Assembly: GCA_900548345.1 (NCBI GenBank) | Contig: URKA01000014.1 | Location: forward strand, 3,442-67,441 | Direction: 5' to 3' | DNA: 64,000 nucleotides | DNA from: an uncultured Paraprevotella sp. | GTDB lineage: Bacteria > Bacteroidota > Bacteroidia > Bacteroidales > Bacteroidaceae | In this document: piece by piece, positions 17,305 to 26,520 of the stretch | Layout of the letters: each line of letters opens with the position of its first letter | Numbering within the stretch: position 1 is the stretch's first letter | Position numbers and translations under genes: made by a program | The notes under the pieces: model-generated | Databases searched by the model: none | The model's input: only the letters and a program-made list of their open reading frames with translations | What the model was told of the DNA's origin: nothing

Positions 17305-18246
17305 TTACATTACGAATGGCCGGTGTTGTGAGTCTTTCCGTTTGATAAAACTGAAATGCTTCACATAACCTACCATAAAACTATGGTTCCAGATATGGCT
17401 TTTCAATCCGTTCACACTGCTCTGGCGTATGTCGCAAAGATAGCCTGCACGGAAAGTAAATCCGGCAATGGGAAAGTCCAGGGTGAGGAAGTGGCGCATG
17501 GACGGTGCATTACCGGGGTAGGTGAAACAGATGTTATGGTCGTATCCGGTATGGGAGATTTCATAATACGATTGTCCGTATTGCGGTGAGAACATTCCGC
17601 CCAATAGCGGAAGGCTGAACTGGTAACGCGCCGTAAACGGCACTTTTCTTATATGAAAAGGAAAGATGGCTATCGCTGAGGCTCCCACGTCGATTTCGGC
17701 TTTGGCCTGCACAGGGTTGTTGGAGTTCCGCGTGTTGTATATGACACCCAGACCGGCATGCGCTTCTCCGCCGGCCATGATGCGCAATCTGTCCCATAGA
17801 AGCCAGTTGTAGTGCCATCCTATGCTGTAGTTGCATTTTCCTGCGTATTCATCGGCTTTTTCCATGCGGTTGGATGTAGAGGCTACAAAACCGTCGACAA
17901 TGCTTTGGGTAGTGATGCGCCCGCCGGCCCAATGTGTCTTGCGCAGTGTTTCGTGCAGCATGTTTATCTGTATGCCCCTGTAGGTGGTGGGCGAAAGATA
18001 GGTGTCGTACAGGCTGCTGCCGCCGATGCCGAAAAGTGTGGCATGCGTTGTATGCCGGTTTTCGGGCAGTGGCGGTTCGGTTTGCACGGCGATGCCTCTT
18101 TCCATTTGTGTCTCGGTCTGTGCGGCCATGGGAAAGCACAACATGTACAGCAGGCCGAAACATCCTGCCGTCTTGCTGATTCCGACGGAAAAATGTCTCA
18201 GTCTGCGTAGGGGGAAGATGAAAGGAGTGACTTTATTCATCTTCAA
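17305..18246 (-). CDS. DUF3316-like outer-membrane/periplasmic protein
   Basis: A 313-residue protein of unknown function. A hydrophobic stretch ending PMAAQ near residue 43 looks like a signal sequence, suggesting the true start may lie inside the listed frame. The C-terminal block MRHFLTLDFPIAGFTFRAGY, DIRQSSVNGLKSHIWNH and FMVGYVKHF matches what I recognise as the DUF3316 family, probably a beta-barrel. Its start overlaps the end of parC by 14 bases, so it is likely cotranscribed with parC. Confidence 0.65.
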   Translation of the reverse strand: MKMNKVTPFIFPLRRLRHFSVGISKTAGCFGLLYMLCFPMAAQTETQMERGIAVQTEPPLPENRHTTHATLFGIGGSSLYDTYLSPTTYRGIQINMLHETLRKTHWAGGRITTQSIVDGFVASTSNRMEKADEYAGKCNYSIGWHYNWLLWDRLRIMAGGEAHAGLGVIYNTRNSNNPVQAKAEIDVGASAIAIFPFHIRKVPFTARYQFSLPLLGGMFSPQYGQSYYEISHTGYDHNICFTYPGNAPSMRHFLTLDFPIAGFTFRAGYLCDIRQSSVNGLKSHIWNHSFMVGYVKHFSFIKRKDSQHRPFVM

Positions 18247-20965
18247 AAAGTTTCATTTGTCCGGTGATTTCGTCCACGATGTCGGACTGGCTTTTGCCTG
18301 CATCCGGGTCGAGGTTCTCTGCTTGCGGCTCGTCTGCTGCCGTCCCGCTTTCAGGGTCGGCCGTTTCTTCCTCCGGGTGCCGGAGCGGTTCCAGTTCTTC
18401 GATTTTCTGCGTTTCCATCGTGGTGAGCCGCTTGCCTTTTGCCTTGAAACTTTTCACTCCGATGAATGTTTCCGCATCGATTTCCTGCGGGTCGCGGAAC
18501 TCGTCGTGGCCGCCGAACGTGATGCACAGCCGCGGATAAGGTACGTCGGTGAGGAGTATCAGACGGCTGTTCTTGTTCTCGCCCGTGAAACTTTGCGGCT
18601 TGTTGCCGGCTTCGAATGTGAAACGTTTCACGTAAGGATAATCCTGCTGGTCGGCGTCGTAAAGGACGGCACACCAGATTTTGTCGGGCATGAACTTCTC
18701 TATGCGTAGGATGTCCTGTTCGTAATGGTTGTTCACGTCGAAGTTCGTTGTGTAGAAAGTACCGTCTTTCAGAACGACCAGTATCAGGTCTTCGCTGTGG
18801 AACTCGCCTAAATATTCGCCCCGTTCGTCGTAATTCAGACGGTTCACGTCGTGGTCGAACCATACCTTGCGTCCGCCGAGCGTGGAGCGTCCGTGCGATT
18901 TCAGGCCGATACGGTGGATTTCGTTCTTGGAAAGCAGGTTGCCCATGCTTTGCCGCCCTTTGACGGCCAGGTCGCTGAAATCCTTGTCGATGAATATCTT
19001 CTTGATTTTCGGTCCCGGTTTGAGCGTGATTTTGATGGTTTCGGCTTCTCCGTTGGGGTTCGGCGTGAAATAAACCACTTTTGAACCCGGTGTGCCCTGG
19101 GTCAGGTCGTATTCACGGTCGCGTGTGACGGATGTCACGTTGAAGCGTTTGATATAATAGAATCCGGCTTTTCCGTCGCGGTAGACCACATTGTATATCG
19201 TGCGCCTGTCGTTTCTCTTGAAGATGGCCACGTGAATGATTTCCGCCTTTTTCTTTTCCGCCTTGCTCCGTTCCGTTTCGCCCACGAAAATCTTTTCGCT
19301 GATGCGTATGACTTTGTACGTGCCGTCCCGGTAGAAGATGATTACATCGTCGATATCCGAACAATTGGCGATGAATTCGTCTTTTTTCAGTGATGTGCCG
19401 ATAAATCCGTCTTCGCGGTTGATGTATAGCTTTTCGTTGGCCTCTACTACTTTCGTGGCCACGATGGTGTCGAAGTTCCGCAGCTCAGTGTGGCGCGGAT
19501 GGTCCTCTCCGTATTTGGCTTTCAGCATGCGGAACCAGTCGCTCGTCACTTCCACCATGTTGTTCAGGTCGCGGTTGATGCGTGCGATTTCGTCCTCCAT
19601 CCGTGCGATGGCATCGTTGGCTTTCTCCTTGTTGAATTTCAGGATGCGTGCCATCTTGATTTCCATGAGGCGGAGAATGTCGTCTTTGGTCACCTCGCGA
19701 ATCATTTGGGGATAGAAGGGTGTGAGGCGCTCGTCGATGTGTGCGCATGCGGCATCCATGTCTTTGGCCTGTTCAAACTGTTTGTCCTTATAGATTCTTT
19801 CTTCGATGAATATCTTTTCGAGCGATGCAAAGTGAAGGCTTTCCTGAAGTTCACCCTTGCGGATGAGTAGCTCCTTGCGTATAAGTTCCAATGTGTTGTC
19901 CACCGAGCGTTTCAGTACCTCGCTGACGGTGAGGAAGCAGGGCTTGTTGTCATCAATTACGCAACAGTTCGGCGAGATGCTGATTTCGCAGTCTGTAAAG
20001 GCATACAAGGCATCCAGCGCCTTGTCGGAGCTTACACCCGGTGTGAGGTGGACAAGGATTTCCACTTCGGCGGCTGTATTGTCTTCTACCTTGCGCACTT
20101 TGATTTTGCCTTTTTCTATGGCTTTCAGGATGGAGTCAATCAGCGTGGTTGTGGTTTTCCCGTACGGAATCTCGCGTATGGCGAGCGTCTTGTTGTCTAT
20201 TTTCGTGATTTTTGCGCGCACCTTGACAGCTCCGCCCCGCTGGCCGTCATTGTATTTGCTCACATCGATGCTGCCTCCCGTGAGGAAGTCCGGGTAGAGC
20301 AGGAACGGTTCGCCGTGAAGGTACTGTATGGCGGCATCGCAGATTTCGTTCAGGTTGTGCGGCAATATTTTTGACGAAAGGCCCACGGCAATGCCTTCCA
20401 CCCCTTGTGCCAGCAGCAAAGGAAACTTGACCGGCAGAGTGACCGGCTCCTTGTTGCGTCCGTCGTACGACAGCTTCCATTCTGTGGTCTTGGGATTGAA
20501 CACCACGTCCAGGGCGAATTTCGACAGGCGGGCCTCGATGTAACGCGGTGCCGCGGCCGAGTCGCCTGTGAGGATGTTGCCCCAGTTGCCCTGGCAGTCC
20601 ACGAGCAGGTCTTTCTGCCCCATCTGTACGAGCGCATCGCCAATCGACGCGTCTCCGTGAGGATGGAACTGCATGGTATGTCCCACGATGTTGGCCACTT
20701 TGTTGTAGCGTCCGTCATCCATCCTTTTCATGGAATGCAGGATACGCCGTTGCACAGGCTTGAACCCATCGTTGATATGAGGCACGGCGCGTTCCAGAAT
20801 GACATACGACGCATAGTCGAGAAACCAGTTCTGGTACATTCCGCTCAGATGATGTGTCCCGCCGTTCCGTTGTTCGGCTTCAGGCGTATAGTCCGTATGC
20901 ATATCGGAAAACTCTTCGTTGTCCGTGTCGTTCAAGTCGATTGGGCCGTTTTTTTCTTCGCTCAT
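18233..20965 (-). CDS. parC: DNA topoisomerase IV / gyrase-type subunit A
   Basis: A 910-residue type IIA topoisomerase breakage-reunion subunit. Visible are DYASYVILERAVPHINDGFKPVQRRILHSM, HPHGDASIGDALVQMGQ and AAAPRYIEARL with the active-site Tyr142. A long coiled region and a C-terminal wrapping domain follow. The C-terminus has only weak blades and an acidic tail (ETADPESGTAADEPQAENLD), and there is no canonical gyrase GyrA-box, which favours ParC over GyrA. It decatenates chromosomes with ParE, whose gene is not in the window. Confidence 0.92.
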   Translation of the reverse strand: MSEEKNGPIDLNDTDNEEFSDMHTDYTPEAEQRNGGTHHLSGMYQNWFLDYASYVILERAVPHINDGFKPVQRRILHSMKRMDDGRYNKVANIVGHTMQFHPHGDASIGDALVQMGQKDLLVDCQGNWGNILTGDSAAAPRYIEARLSKFALDVVFNPKTTEWKLSYDGRNKEPVTLPVKFPLLLAQGVEGIAVGLSSKILPHNLNEICDAAIQYLHGEPFLLYPDFLTGGSIDVSKYNDGQRGGAVKVRAKITKIDNKTLAIREIPYGKTTTTLIDSILKAIEKGKIKVRKVEDNTAAEVEILVHLTPGVSSDKALDALYAFTDCEISISPNCCVIDDNKPCFLTVSEVLKRSVDNTLELIRKELLIRKGELQESLHFASLEKIFIEERIYKDKQFEQAKDMDAACAHIDERLTPFYPQMIREVTKDDILRLMEIKMARILKFNKEKANDAIARMEDEIARINRDLNNMVEVTSDWFRMLKAKYGEDHPRHTELRNFDTIVATKVVEANEKLYINREDGFIGTSLKKDEFIANCSDIDDVIIFYRDGTYKVIRISEKIFVGETERSKAEKKKAEIIHVAIFKRNDRRTIYNVVYRDGKAGFYYIKRFNVTSVTRDREYDLTQGTPGSKVVYFTPNPNGEAETIKITLKPGPKIKKIFIDKDFSDLAVKGRQSMGNLLSKNEIHRIGLKSHGRSTLGGRKVWFDHDVNRLNYDERGEYLGEFHSEDLILVVLKDGTFYTTNFDVNNHYEQDILRIEKFMPDKIWCAVLYDADQQDYPYVKRFTFEAGNKPQSFTGENKNSRLILLTDVPYPRLCITFGGHDEFRDPQEIDAETFIGVKSFKAKGKRLTTMETQKIEELEPLRHPEEETADPESGTAADEPQAENLDPDAGKSQSDIVDEITGQMKLFEDE

Positions 20966-20995
20966 ATTTATGTCGGTTATATATCTATTTTAACG

Positions 20996-21003
20996 CAAAA
21001 ATA
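20996..21003 (-). promoter_or_regulatory. Promoter -7 box of parC
   Basis: The minus strand reads TATTTTTG in the parC-glyQS divergent region, 30 bases before the parC start. Confidence 0.5.
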
Positions 21004-21026
21004 ACATTTTAATGAAAAAAAAGCCG

Positions 21027-21034
21027 TACTTTTG
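21027..21034 (+). promoter_or_regulatory. Promoter -7 box of glyQS
   Basis: TACTTTTG, 32 bases before the glyQS start. Confidence 0.5.
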
Positions 21035-21066
21035 CGAAAGTTTTATCAATATTTTACGAATAGAGT

Positions 21067-22608
21067 ATGGCTCAGGAAGATGTATTCAAGAAAATAGTGT
21101 CACATTGCAAGGAATACGGTTTCGTTTTCCCTTCAAGTGATATCTATGACGGATTGGGTGCCGTGTATGATTATGGTCAGAACGGCGTGGAGTTGAAAAA
21201 CAATATCAAGCAATACTGGTGGCAGAGCATGGTGCTGCTCCATGAGAACATCGTGGGGATTGACGCGGCGATATTCATGCACCCCACTACATGGAAGGCC
21301 AGCGGGCATGTGGATGCCTTCAACGACCCTCTGATTGACAACCGCGACAGCAAGAAGCGTTATCGTGCAGATGTGCTGATTGAAGACCAGATGGCCAAAT
21401 ACGATGAGAAAATCAACAAGGAAATAGCGAAGGCCGCCAAGAAGTTCGGCGAGAGTTTCGATGAGGCCAAGTTCCGCGAGACTAATCCGCGTGTGCTGGA
21501 AAACCTGCAGAAGCGCGACGCATTGCATCAGCGTTACAGCGATGCCATGAATGCCAACGATTTGGATGCGCTGAAACAGATTATCCTGGACGAAGGCATC
21601 GTCTGTCCCATCAGCGGTACGCACAACTGGACGGATGTGCGTCAGTTTAACCTGATGTTCAAGACCGAGGTAGGCTCCACGGCCGAAGGCTCGTCTACCA
21701 TTTACCTGCGTCCGGAAACGGCACAGGGCATTTTCGTGAACTACCTGAACGTGCAGAAGACCGGACGCATGAAGCTGCCGTTCGGTATCGCACAGATAGG
21801 AAAGGCCTTCCGTAATGAGATTGTGGCCCGTCAGTTCATCTTCCGCATGCGTGAGTTCGAGCAGATGGAGATGCAGTTCTTTGTCAAGCCCGGCACGGAA
21901 CTGGATTGGTTCAACTCCTGGAAGAAGACGCGTATGGCTTGGCATCAGGCGCTCGGCTTCGGTGCTGAGAACTATCGTTTCCACGACCATGACAAGCTGG
22001 CGCATTATGCCAACGCGGCTACGGACATCGAGTTCCACATGCCGTTCGGCTTCAAGGAGGTGGAGGGTATACACAGCCGTACCAACTTTGATTTGAGCCA
22101 GCATGCCAAATATTCAGGCAAGAAGATTGAGTATTTCGACCCGGAAACCAATGAAAGCTATACGCCGTATGTCATCGAGACTTCAATCGGTGTGGACCGT
22201 ATGTTCCTCTCCATCATGTGTCACAGCTATCAGGAGGAGACACTTGAAAACGGCGAGAGCCGCGTGGTGTTGAAACTGCCCGAAGCACTTGCGCCGGTGA
22301 AGTTGGCGGTGATGCCTTTGGTCAAGAAAGACGGACTGCCCGAAAAGGCGCATGAAATCATCAGCAATCTGCGTTTCCACTTCAACTGCAAGTATGATGA
22401 GAAAGACTCCATCGGCAAGCGTTACCGCCGTCAGGATGCCGTAGGCACGCCTTTCTGCGTGACGGTGGACTACGATACGCTGAAGGACAATACCGTGACC
22501 TTGCGTTATCGTGACACCATGGAGCAGAAGCGTGTGGGCATAGATGAGCTGCGTAGCATCATCGAAGACAAGGTGAGCATCACTTCCTTGCTTAAGAAAA
22601 TCATGTAA
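21067..22608 (+). CDS. glyQS: Glycine--tRNA ligase, single-chain type
   Basis: A 513-residue class II aminoacyl-tRNA synthetase of the dimeric (alpha2, eukaryote-like) type rather than the alpha2beta2 type of most proteobacteria. Visible are the N-terminal SHCKEYGFVFPSSDIYDGLG, motif 1 region (WWQSMV, GIDAAIFMHPTTWKASGHV), motif 2 (RPETAQGIFVNY, GKAFRNEI) and motif 3 (GVDRMFLSIM), followed by the anticodon-binding domain (LAPVKLAVMPL). Length is normal. The FKBP gene follows 16 bases downstream and may be cotranscribed. Confidence 0.96.
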   Translation: MAQEDVFKKIVSHCKEYGFVFPSSDIYDGLGAVYDYGQNGVELKNNIKQYWWQSMVLLHENIVGIDAAIFMHPTTWKASGHVDAFNDPLIDNRDSKKRYRADVLIEDQMAKYDEKINKEIAKAAKKFGESFDEAKFRETNPRVLENLQKRDALHQRYSDAMNANDLDALKQIILDEGIVCPISGTHNWTDVRQFNLMFKTEVGSTAEGSSTIYLRPETAQGIFVNYLNVQKTGRMKLPFGIAQIGKAFRNEIVARQFIFRMREFEQMEMQFFVKPGTELDWFNSWKKTRMAWHQALGFGAENYRFHDHDKLAHYANAATDIEFHMPFGFKEVEGIHSRTNFDLSQHAKYSGKKIEYFDPETNESYTPYVIETSIGVDRMFLSIMCHSYQEETLENGESRVVLKLPEALAPVKLAVMPLVKKDGLPEKAHEIISNLRFHFNCKYDEKDSIGKRYRRQDAVGTPFCVTVDYDTLKDNTVTLRYRDTMEQKRVGIDELRSIIEDKVSITSLLKKIM

Positions 22609-22624
22609 TCATCCCCAAACAAGA

Positions 22625-23305
22625 ATGTCTATGAAAAAAAGCCTATTGCATCTGGCGGGCGTTTGGGCGGTTCTTTGTATGTTGGTCGCATGTGGCGATG
22701 ACAACGAGGCATACGACCCCTATGCGAACTGGCAGGCGCGTAATGCGGAATATTTCTCGCAGGTAGCCTCACAGGCACGTTTGGCCATCGCACAGGCGAA
22801 AGCTGCCTATGGCGACAGTTGGGAAGAGCATTGCGAGTGGCGCATGTTCAAGAGCTACCATAAGCCGCAGGGTGTGGCCGGCGCGCTTACCGACTCCATC
22901 TGTGTGCATATCGAGCACAAGGGGGAAGGTAGGGGATGCCCGATGTATTCAGACTCCGTACGTGTCAACTACAGAGGAACGCTGATGTCGACGCAATATA
23001 TGGAGAATGGTGAGTTGAAGACGAAAGAACAGGTGTTCTCGCAGTCTTTTACCGGTGAGCCGGACCTGCCGGTTCTGGAGGCCACCGCGGCTCCAGCATT
23101 GATGGGGGTATCCTCGGCCGTATACGGCTTTGCCACGGCCCTGCAATATATGCACGTGGGCGATGCGTGGCGGGTGTATATGCCTTCCGAATTGGGTTAC
23201 GGGGCTACTGCAAGCGGTGCGATTCCGGCTTTCTCCACATTGACATTCTATATTCATTTAGTGGATTACTACCTGCCGGGCACGGGTGTGCCCGGTTGGC
23301 AGTGA
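22625..23305 (+). CDS. FKBP-type peptidyl-prolyl isomerase lipoprotein
   Basis: A 226-residue lipoprotein (signal MSMKKSLLHLAGVWAVLCMLVACGDD). The FKBP domain is in the C-terminal half: DSVRVNYRGTLM, the VFSQSF strand, the helix FATALQYMHVGDAWRVYMPSELGYG and AIPAFSTLTFYIHLVDY. It should catalyse proline cis-trans isomerisation or act as a folding helper in the periplasm. ATG 22631 (MKKSLL) is an equally good start. Confidence 0.88.
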   Translation: MSMKKSLLHLAGVWAVLCMLVACGDDNEAYDPYANWQARNAEYFSQVASQARLAIAQAKAAYGDSWEEHCEWRMFKSYHKPQGVAGALTDSICVHIEHKGEGRGCPMYSDSVRVNYRGTLMSTQYMENGELKTKEQVFSQSFTGEPDLPVLEATAAPALMGVSSAVYGFATALQYMHVGDAWRVYMPSELGYGATASGAIPAFSTLTFYIHLVDYYLPGTGVPGWQ

Positions 23306-23340
23306 TGCCTGAAAGTGCCGAAACGTTTGATGACACGTAT

Positions 23341-23385
23341 AAACGACAGATGACCACCGAGGAAATCGGTGGTCATCTGTCGTTT
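23341..23385. terminator. Bidirectional terminator between convergent genes
   Basis: A 20-bp perfect stem (AAACGACAGATGACCACCGA and complement) with a 5-nt loop. It ends in CGTTT on either strand and lies between the FKBP gene and the minus-strand MNT gene. Confidence 0.8.
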
Positions 23386-23414
23386 ATCGTTACGGGCCCG
23401 GCGGTTCGTCTCTT

Positions 23415-23711
23415 TTATATCAATATTCCAGTTTTAAGGATATCAGTATAGAGTGGATTGTTTTTATCTTCAATAAGTAGGACTGGTTCTATAAGATTGC
23501 TTACTTTACGCTTTAGTTTCCACAATAACGGAGTGTCCTCAAAATAATTGTCGCTCATGTGCTCCACTATTACGGCAATGTCTATGTCGCTATCTTCCGT
23601 ATGGTTGCCCTTACTATATGAACCATAAAGGTAAAGGGCCTTTAACGGAAGCCGTTCTGCGACTGCAGCTTTGTAGCGTTGTGCCAATCTTATAGCTTGC
23701 TCTTTATCCAT
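23415..23711 (-). CDS. MNT-type nucleotidyltransferase domain protein
   Basis: A 98-residue minimal nucleotidyltransferase. The diagnostic GSYSKGNHTEDSDIDIAVIV has the GS and the DxD metal ligands. It overlaps the end of the HEPN gene by 22 bases on the same strand. In HEPN/MNT modules the MNT protein is generally the antitoxin, in characterised pairs modifying the HEPN protein with AMP. Here this is inferred from family and gene order. Confidence 0.85.
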   Translation of the reverse strand: MDKEQAIRLAQRYKAAVAERLPLKALYLYGSYSKGNHTEDSDIDIAVIVEHMSDNYFEDTPLLWKLKRKVSNLIEPVLLIEDKNNPLYTDILKTGILI

Positions 23712-24079
23712 GTTCTCAGTTCATTTGTTTGTTTAATTAGTTCTTTGCAACGGTTTGCGGTTAGACTTTTCATCAATCGCTCCTTGTATGAAGGATAGCG
23801 TGCTTCTATATTTAGCGGTTCAAGTTCATCTATGAAATCCAATTGTTCTTCCGACATCTCTTTGTCCAAACCACTTTTTTCAGCAAGTCTTGACAAGCTA
23901 TGAATCTTCAATGGTGGTTCTTCTGTTACATTACTCCAATATGCTTTGAGTATTTTTTCTATTACTTGGTGGCACATGAAGCCGACATAAAGGTAACGTT
24001 TGGTTGAAAGCATGGCATTTGCAGTGTCAAAATCGTAATCTGACATTTCAATCCAATATGTAACCTTATTATTTGTCAT
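23690..24079 (-). CDS. HEPN domain protein (putative toxin of a HEPN/MNT pair)
   Basis: A 129-residue all-alpha protein with HEPN landmarks: WIEMSDYDFDTANAML, GFMCHQVIEKILKAYW, HSLSRLAEKSGL and the ARYPSYKERL motif. A clear RX4-6H RNase motif is not evident, so nuclease activity is uncertain. First gene of a two-gene unit with its own -7 box at 24099-24106. HEPN/MNT pairs are known toxin-antitoxin or defence modules. Confidence 0.82.
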   Translation of the reverse strand: MTNNKVTYWIEMSDYDFDTANAMLSTKRYLYVGFMCHQVIEKILKAYWSNVTEEPPLKIHSLSRLAEKSGLDKEMSEEQLDFIDELEPLNIEARYPSYKERLMKSLTANRCKELIKQTNELRTWIKSKL

Positions 24080-24098
24080 TATATATCTTAGTCAAATG

Positions 24099-24106
24099 CA
24101 AATATA
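24099..24106 (-). promoter_or_regulatory. Promoter -7 box of the HEPN/MNT pair
   Basis: The minus strand reads TATATTTG, 20 bases before the HEPN start. Confidence 0.5.
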
Positions 24107-24274
24107 AAAAATATCTTTGAGATATCTAAACCTTTTATGCTAATTTTAAAGCTGTTGAGTCTCGCTTCCTTTCTACCCCCTCGAAACCGAAGGGAGGGGT
24201 GAAACATGGGTTATATAGACTTACCAAATTGTATTTGTGGACAAATTCTGTCACAATAGAAGCAGTCATCAAGA

Positions 24275-25396
24275 CTATTGCATTTTCTTGATTTCGTTAT
24301 ATAAAGCCAACCCTTTTGCCGTAAGCAGGTATTTTTGTCTCGGATGATTGGGCTTGTCAGGATATAGCACCTTGAGAAAACCGGCTTCGGAAGCGGGGCT
24401 AATATAATTCCCCAAAAATGTCGGACGATGTTTCAGGCCGACTTTCTCCATCAACACTTTTAACGATAATTGTTCGTTTGACAAAGCTAATAACAAAGCG
24501 CGAACTTGTTCGGTTACTTGTACGGCAGGTTGTTCGGTACTTGTACGGTCGATTTGCTGTACTTGTTCTGCTCTCAATTCTTCCGAAGCATTAACCACCA
24601 TATACCTATTCCGCAACTCATTTGTTTCCCCCAATAGAAGATTACGAAAGAACCGTTCCAAATATTCGGAATTACGCATGATGCCTTTTTGCAAGTTTTG
24701 GTAGTTGGCGCGCACCAGCGCATTACGGAAATACCACGAATGATTGGCGAACAGGTCGTTTGTTACATCAAACCCCATAGAACGTAGATAAAGAATCGTA
24801 AATACGGCAGTCGTTCGGGTATTTCCCTCGCCAAACGGATGGATTTGCCATAATCCCGATACGAATTTGGCGATGTGGCTCACTAATCCATTTCTGTCCA
24901 CTTTTGAATAGTCGAACTGACGTTCTTGTTCCAAGTCGTATTCAATCGCTTTGCGAAGATCGGGTGCGGAAACATACAGCACCGTATCACCACGTAGCAC
25001 CCATTCCTTTTTGGTGATGTTGTAATCGCGGATTTGTCCCGCAAATTTGAAGATGCCATCGAAAATCCGACGATGAATCGATGTCAGTCCGACAAGTGTA
25101 AAAGCAAAAGTTTTCTCGGTAAGAAGTCGGCGGATGTTGGTCGATGCCATATCCGCTTCGTGTATTTCCGCATCTTCGGGCGTATGCGCCTCTTTCAATT
25201 GATAATAGCTACGAATAAGCTGTTCGGCTTCGTCAATTGTAATCTCGCCCTCGATATCTTTACGTGCCGTCTCAATCAAGTAGTCAGAAGGCTTCAAGCC
25301 ATCCACGGCCTGCAACCCTATTGCGGTCTGCCATGCGTAACCCTTCTCCCGCTTCTGCGGCTCGCCTTGGCGTATGTATTCGTCGAAGTTAGTCAT
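24275..25396 (-). CDS. Fic domain protein with VbhA-like N-terminal segment
   Basis: A 373-residue putative nucleotide (AMP) transferase. Residues about 44-66 (ARKDIEGEITIDEAEQLI) resemble the VbhA antitoxin helix region, here fused in cis. The Fic core carries IHRRIFDGIFKFAGQIRDYN and HPFGEGNTRTTA starting at His186. Compared with the HxFx(D/E)GNxRxxR consensus the last Arg is Ala, which can affect nucleotide binding. The C-terminus (about 290-373) looks like a winged-helix domain (LRVLMEKVGLKHRPTFLGNY-type). A 16-codon ORF overlaps its start by ATGA (25393-25443). Confidence 0.85.
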   Translation of the reverse strand: MTNFDEYIRQGEPQKREKGYAWQTAIGLQAVDGLKPSDYLIETARKDIEGEITIDEAEQLIRSYYQLKEAHTPEDAEIHEADMASTNIRRLLTEKTFAFTLVGLTSIHRRIFDGIFKFAGQIRDYNITKKEWVLRGDTVLYVSAPDLRKAIEYDLEQERQFDYSKVDRNGLVSHIAKFVSGLWQIHPFGEGNTRTTAVFTILYLRSMGFDVTNDLFANHSWYFRNALVRANYQNLQKGIMRNSEYLERFFRNLLLGETNELRNRYMVVNASEELRAEQVQQIDRTSTEQPAVQVTEQVRALLLALSNEQLSLKVLMEKVGLKHRPTFLGNYISPASEAGFLKVLYPDKPNHPRQKYLLTAKGLALYNEIKKMQ

Positions 25397-25443
25397 ATAT
25401 CCAGACTGTATTTGGAGCCTTTGAGGATTTCGTATAATTTCAT
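25393..25443 (-). other. Short ORF translationally coupled to the Fic gene
   Basis: Sixteen codons (MKLYEILKGSKYSLDI) end in a TGA overlapping the Fic ATG as ATGA. It could be a leader that couples translation or the remnant of an upstream gene start. No homology claim is made. Confidence 0.3.
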
Positions 25444-25532
25444 ATGTTTGGGCTTATTTTCTGATGATTAAATCTTTCAGATCCAAGATATTCGATTGTG
25501 TGGCGGTCGCGTCATTAGCGGACCGTTCTTGC

Positions 25533-26417
25533 TCAGAAACCCAATTGGACAGGCATGGTGAACCTTTCCCACATCTCATGGTAAACTGTTCCGGAAGGAA
25601 TATTTTTAAAGGTCAGTTTGATGGTGTTTGCATCCAGCCATTCGATGTAACAGGGAGTGCCATTTTCCTTCGTGGTGTCCTTGCCGTAATATTCGGTGTA
25701 GCGGATGGTGCCCGATGTGATGTACATGTGGTCGTCCCGGCATGTTTGTCCTTGGGGAGGAACTACAACGGACGCTTCTTTGCCGTAGATTTTAAGCGAA
25801 TAGTGTTTGGGGGCCTTGTAGGTCGGTACTACGCATTCATCCTGCGGCCTGGCATTCTTGTGTGGGCATCTGCCTGTGCCGACGAGTTTCCATGCTCCGA
25901 ACAGCGGGTTCTTCCTGCTCTTCTTTGAGTCCATGACTTCCTTTAAGAGCCGGGCTGTGGGCGTCTGTAGTTCCGCGGTCCACTTTTCGGTGACGAACGT
26001 ACCTTTAGGGAAGAGCTTGTAGTGGGAAAGGTTCTGAAACCATTTCAGCTTGAATCCCTTCTTCCCGGTGTCGAATAGCTGTATCGGTGACGTCGATCCG
26101 GAGATGTGGGTGGTGTATTCCTCCTTATGCAATATGAAGGCTGTCTGCCCGTCTTCTCCTCTTTGCATCTCGCCGTTCAGGAAAGCCAGGCCGTACAGGT
26201 TGCGGCTTTTGTCCACGAACTTGTATTGTTCGAAAGGAGAGGGGATATATACCCCGTCTTCGCCGCACAGCTGTGTCATGGTGTAGATGCCCGGTGAAGG
26301 CTTCCGGTAAGTCTTTCCTATGGTTTGTGCCTGCAATGGTGTAGGGATGGCGTACAAGGTCAGGAGCAACCCGCAGAGCAGGGTCCTTTTCCATCTGTTG
26401 CTGAAGAGTGTTTTCAT
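25533..26417 (-). CDS. Secreted protein of unknown function (lipocalin-like repeats)
   Basis: A 294-residue secreted protein with signal MKTLFSNRWKRTLLCGLLLTLYAIPTPLQAQ. It appears to be two similar beta-rich halves: one around GIYTMTQLCGEDGVYIPSPF to TEKWTAEL, the other starting NPLFGAWKLVGTGRC and ending VYHEMWERFTMP. The GAWKLV start and a WxxR/K end recall DUF4488/lipocalin-like calycin proteins of Bacteroidales, but I am not sure of the family. Monocistronic with its own -7 box. Confidence 0.6.
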   Translation of the reverse strand: MKTLFSNRWKRTLLCGLLLTLYAIPTPLQAQTIGKTYRKPSPGIYTMTQLCGEDGVYIPSPFEQYKFVDKSRNLYGLAFLNGEMQRGEDGQTAFILHKEEYTTHISGSTSPIQLFDTGKKGFKLKWFQNLSHYKLFPKGTFVTEKWTAELQTPTARLLKEVMDSKKSRKNPLFGAWKLVGTGRCPHKNARPQDECVVPTYKAPKHYSLKIYGKEASVVVPPQGQTCRDDHMYITSGTIRYTEYYGKDTTKENGTPCYIEWLDANTIKLTFKNIPSGTVYHEMWERFTMPVQLGF

Positions 26418-26449
26418 GGCTTTTGAGGTTAATTACGAATGGTTTCGTA

Positions 26450-26457
26450 CAAATATA
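26450..26457 (-). promoter_or_regulatory. Promoter -7 box of the secreted unknown protein
   Basis: The minus strand reads TATATTTG, 32 bases before the start codon at 26417. Confidence 0.5.
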
Positions 26458-26520
26458 GGACATTCACCCGCCATTTGCAAGTTTTCTTCTGATTTTCTTA
26501 CTGTGGCCAGTCTCTCACAG

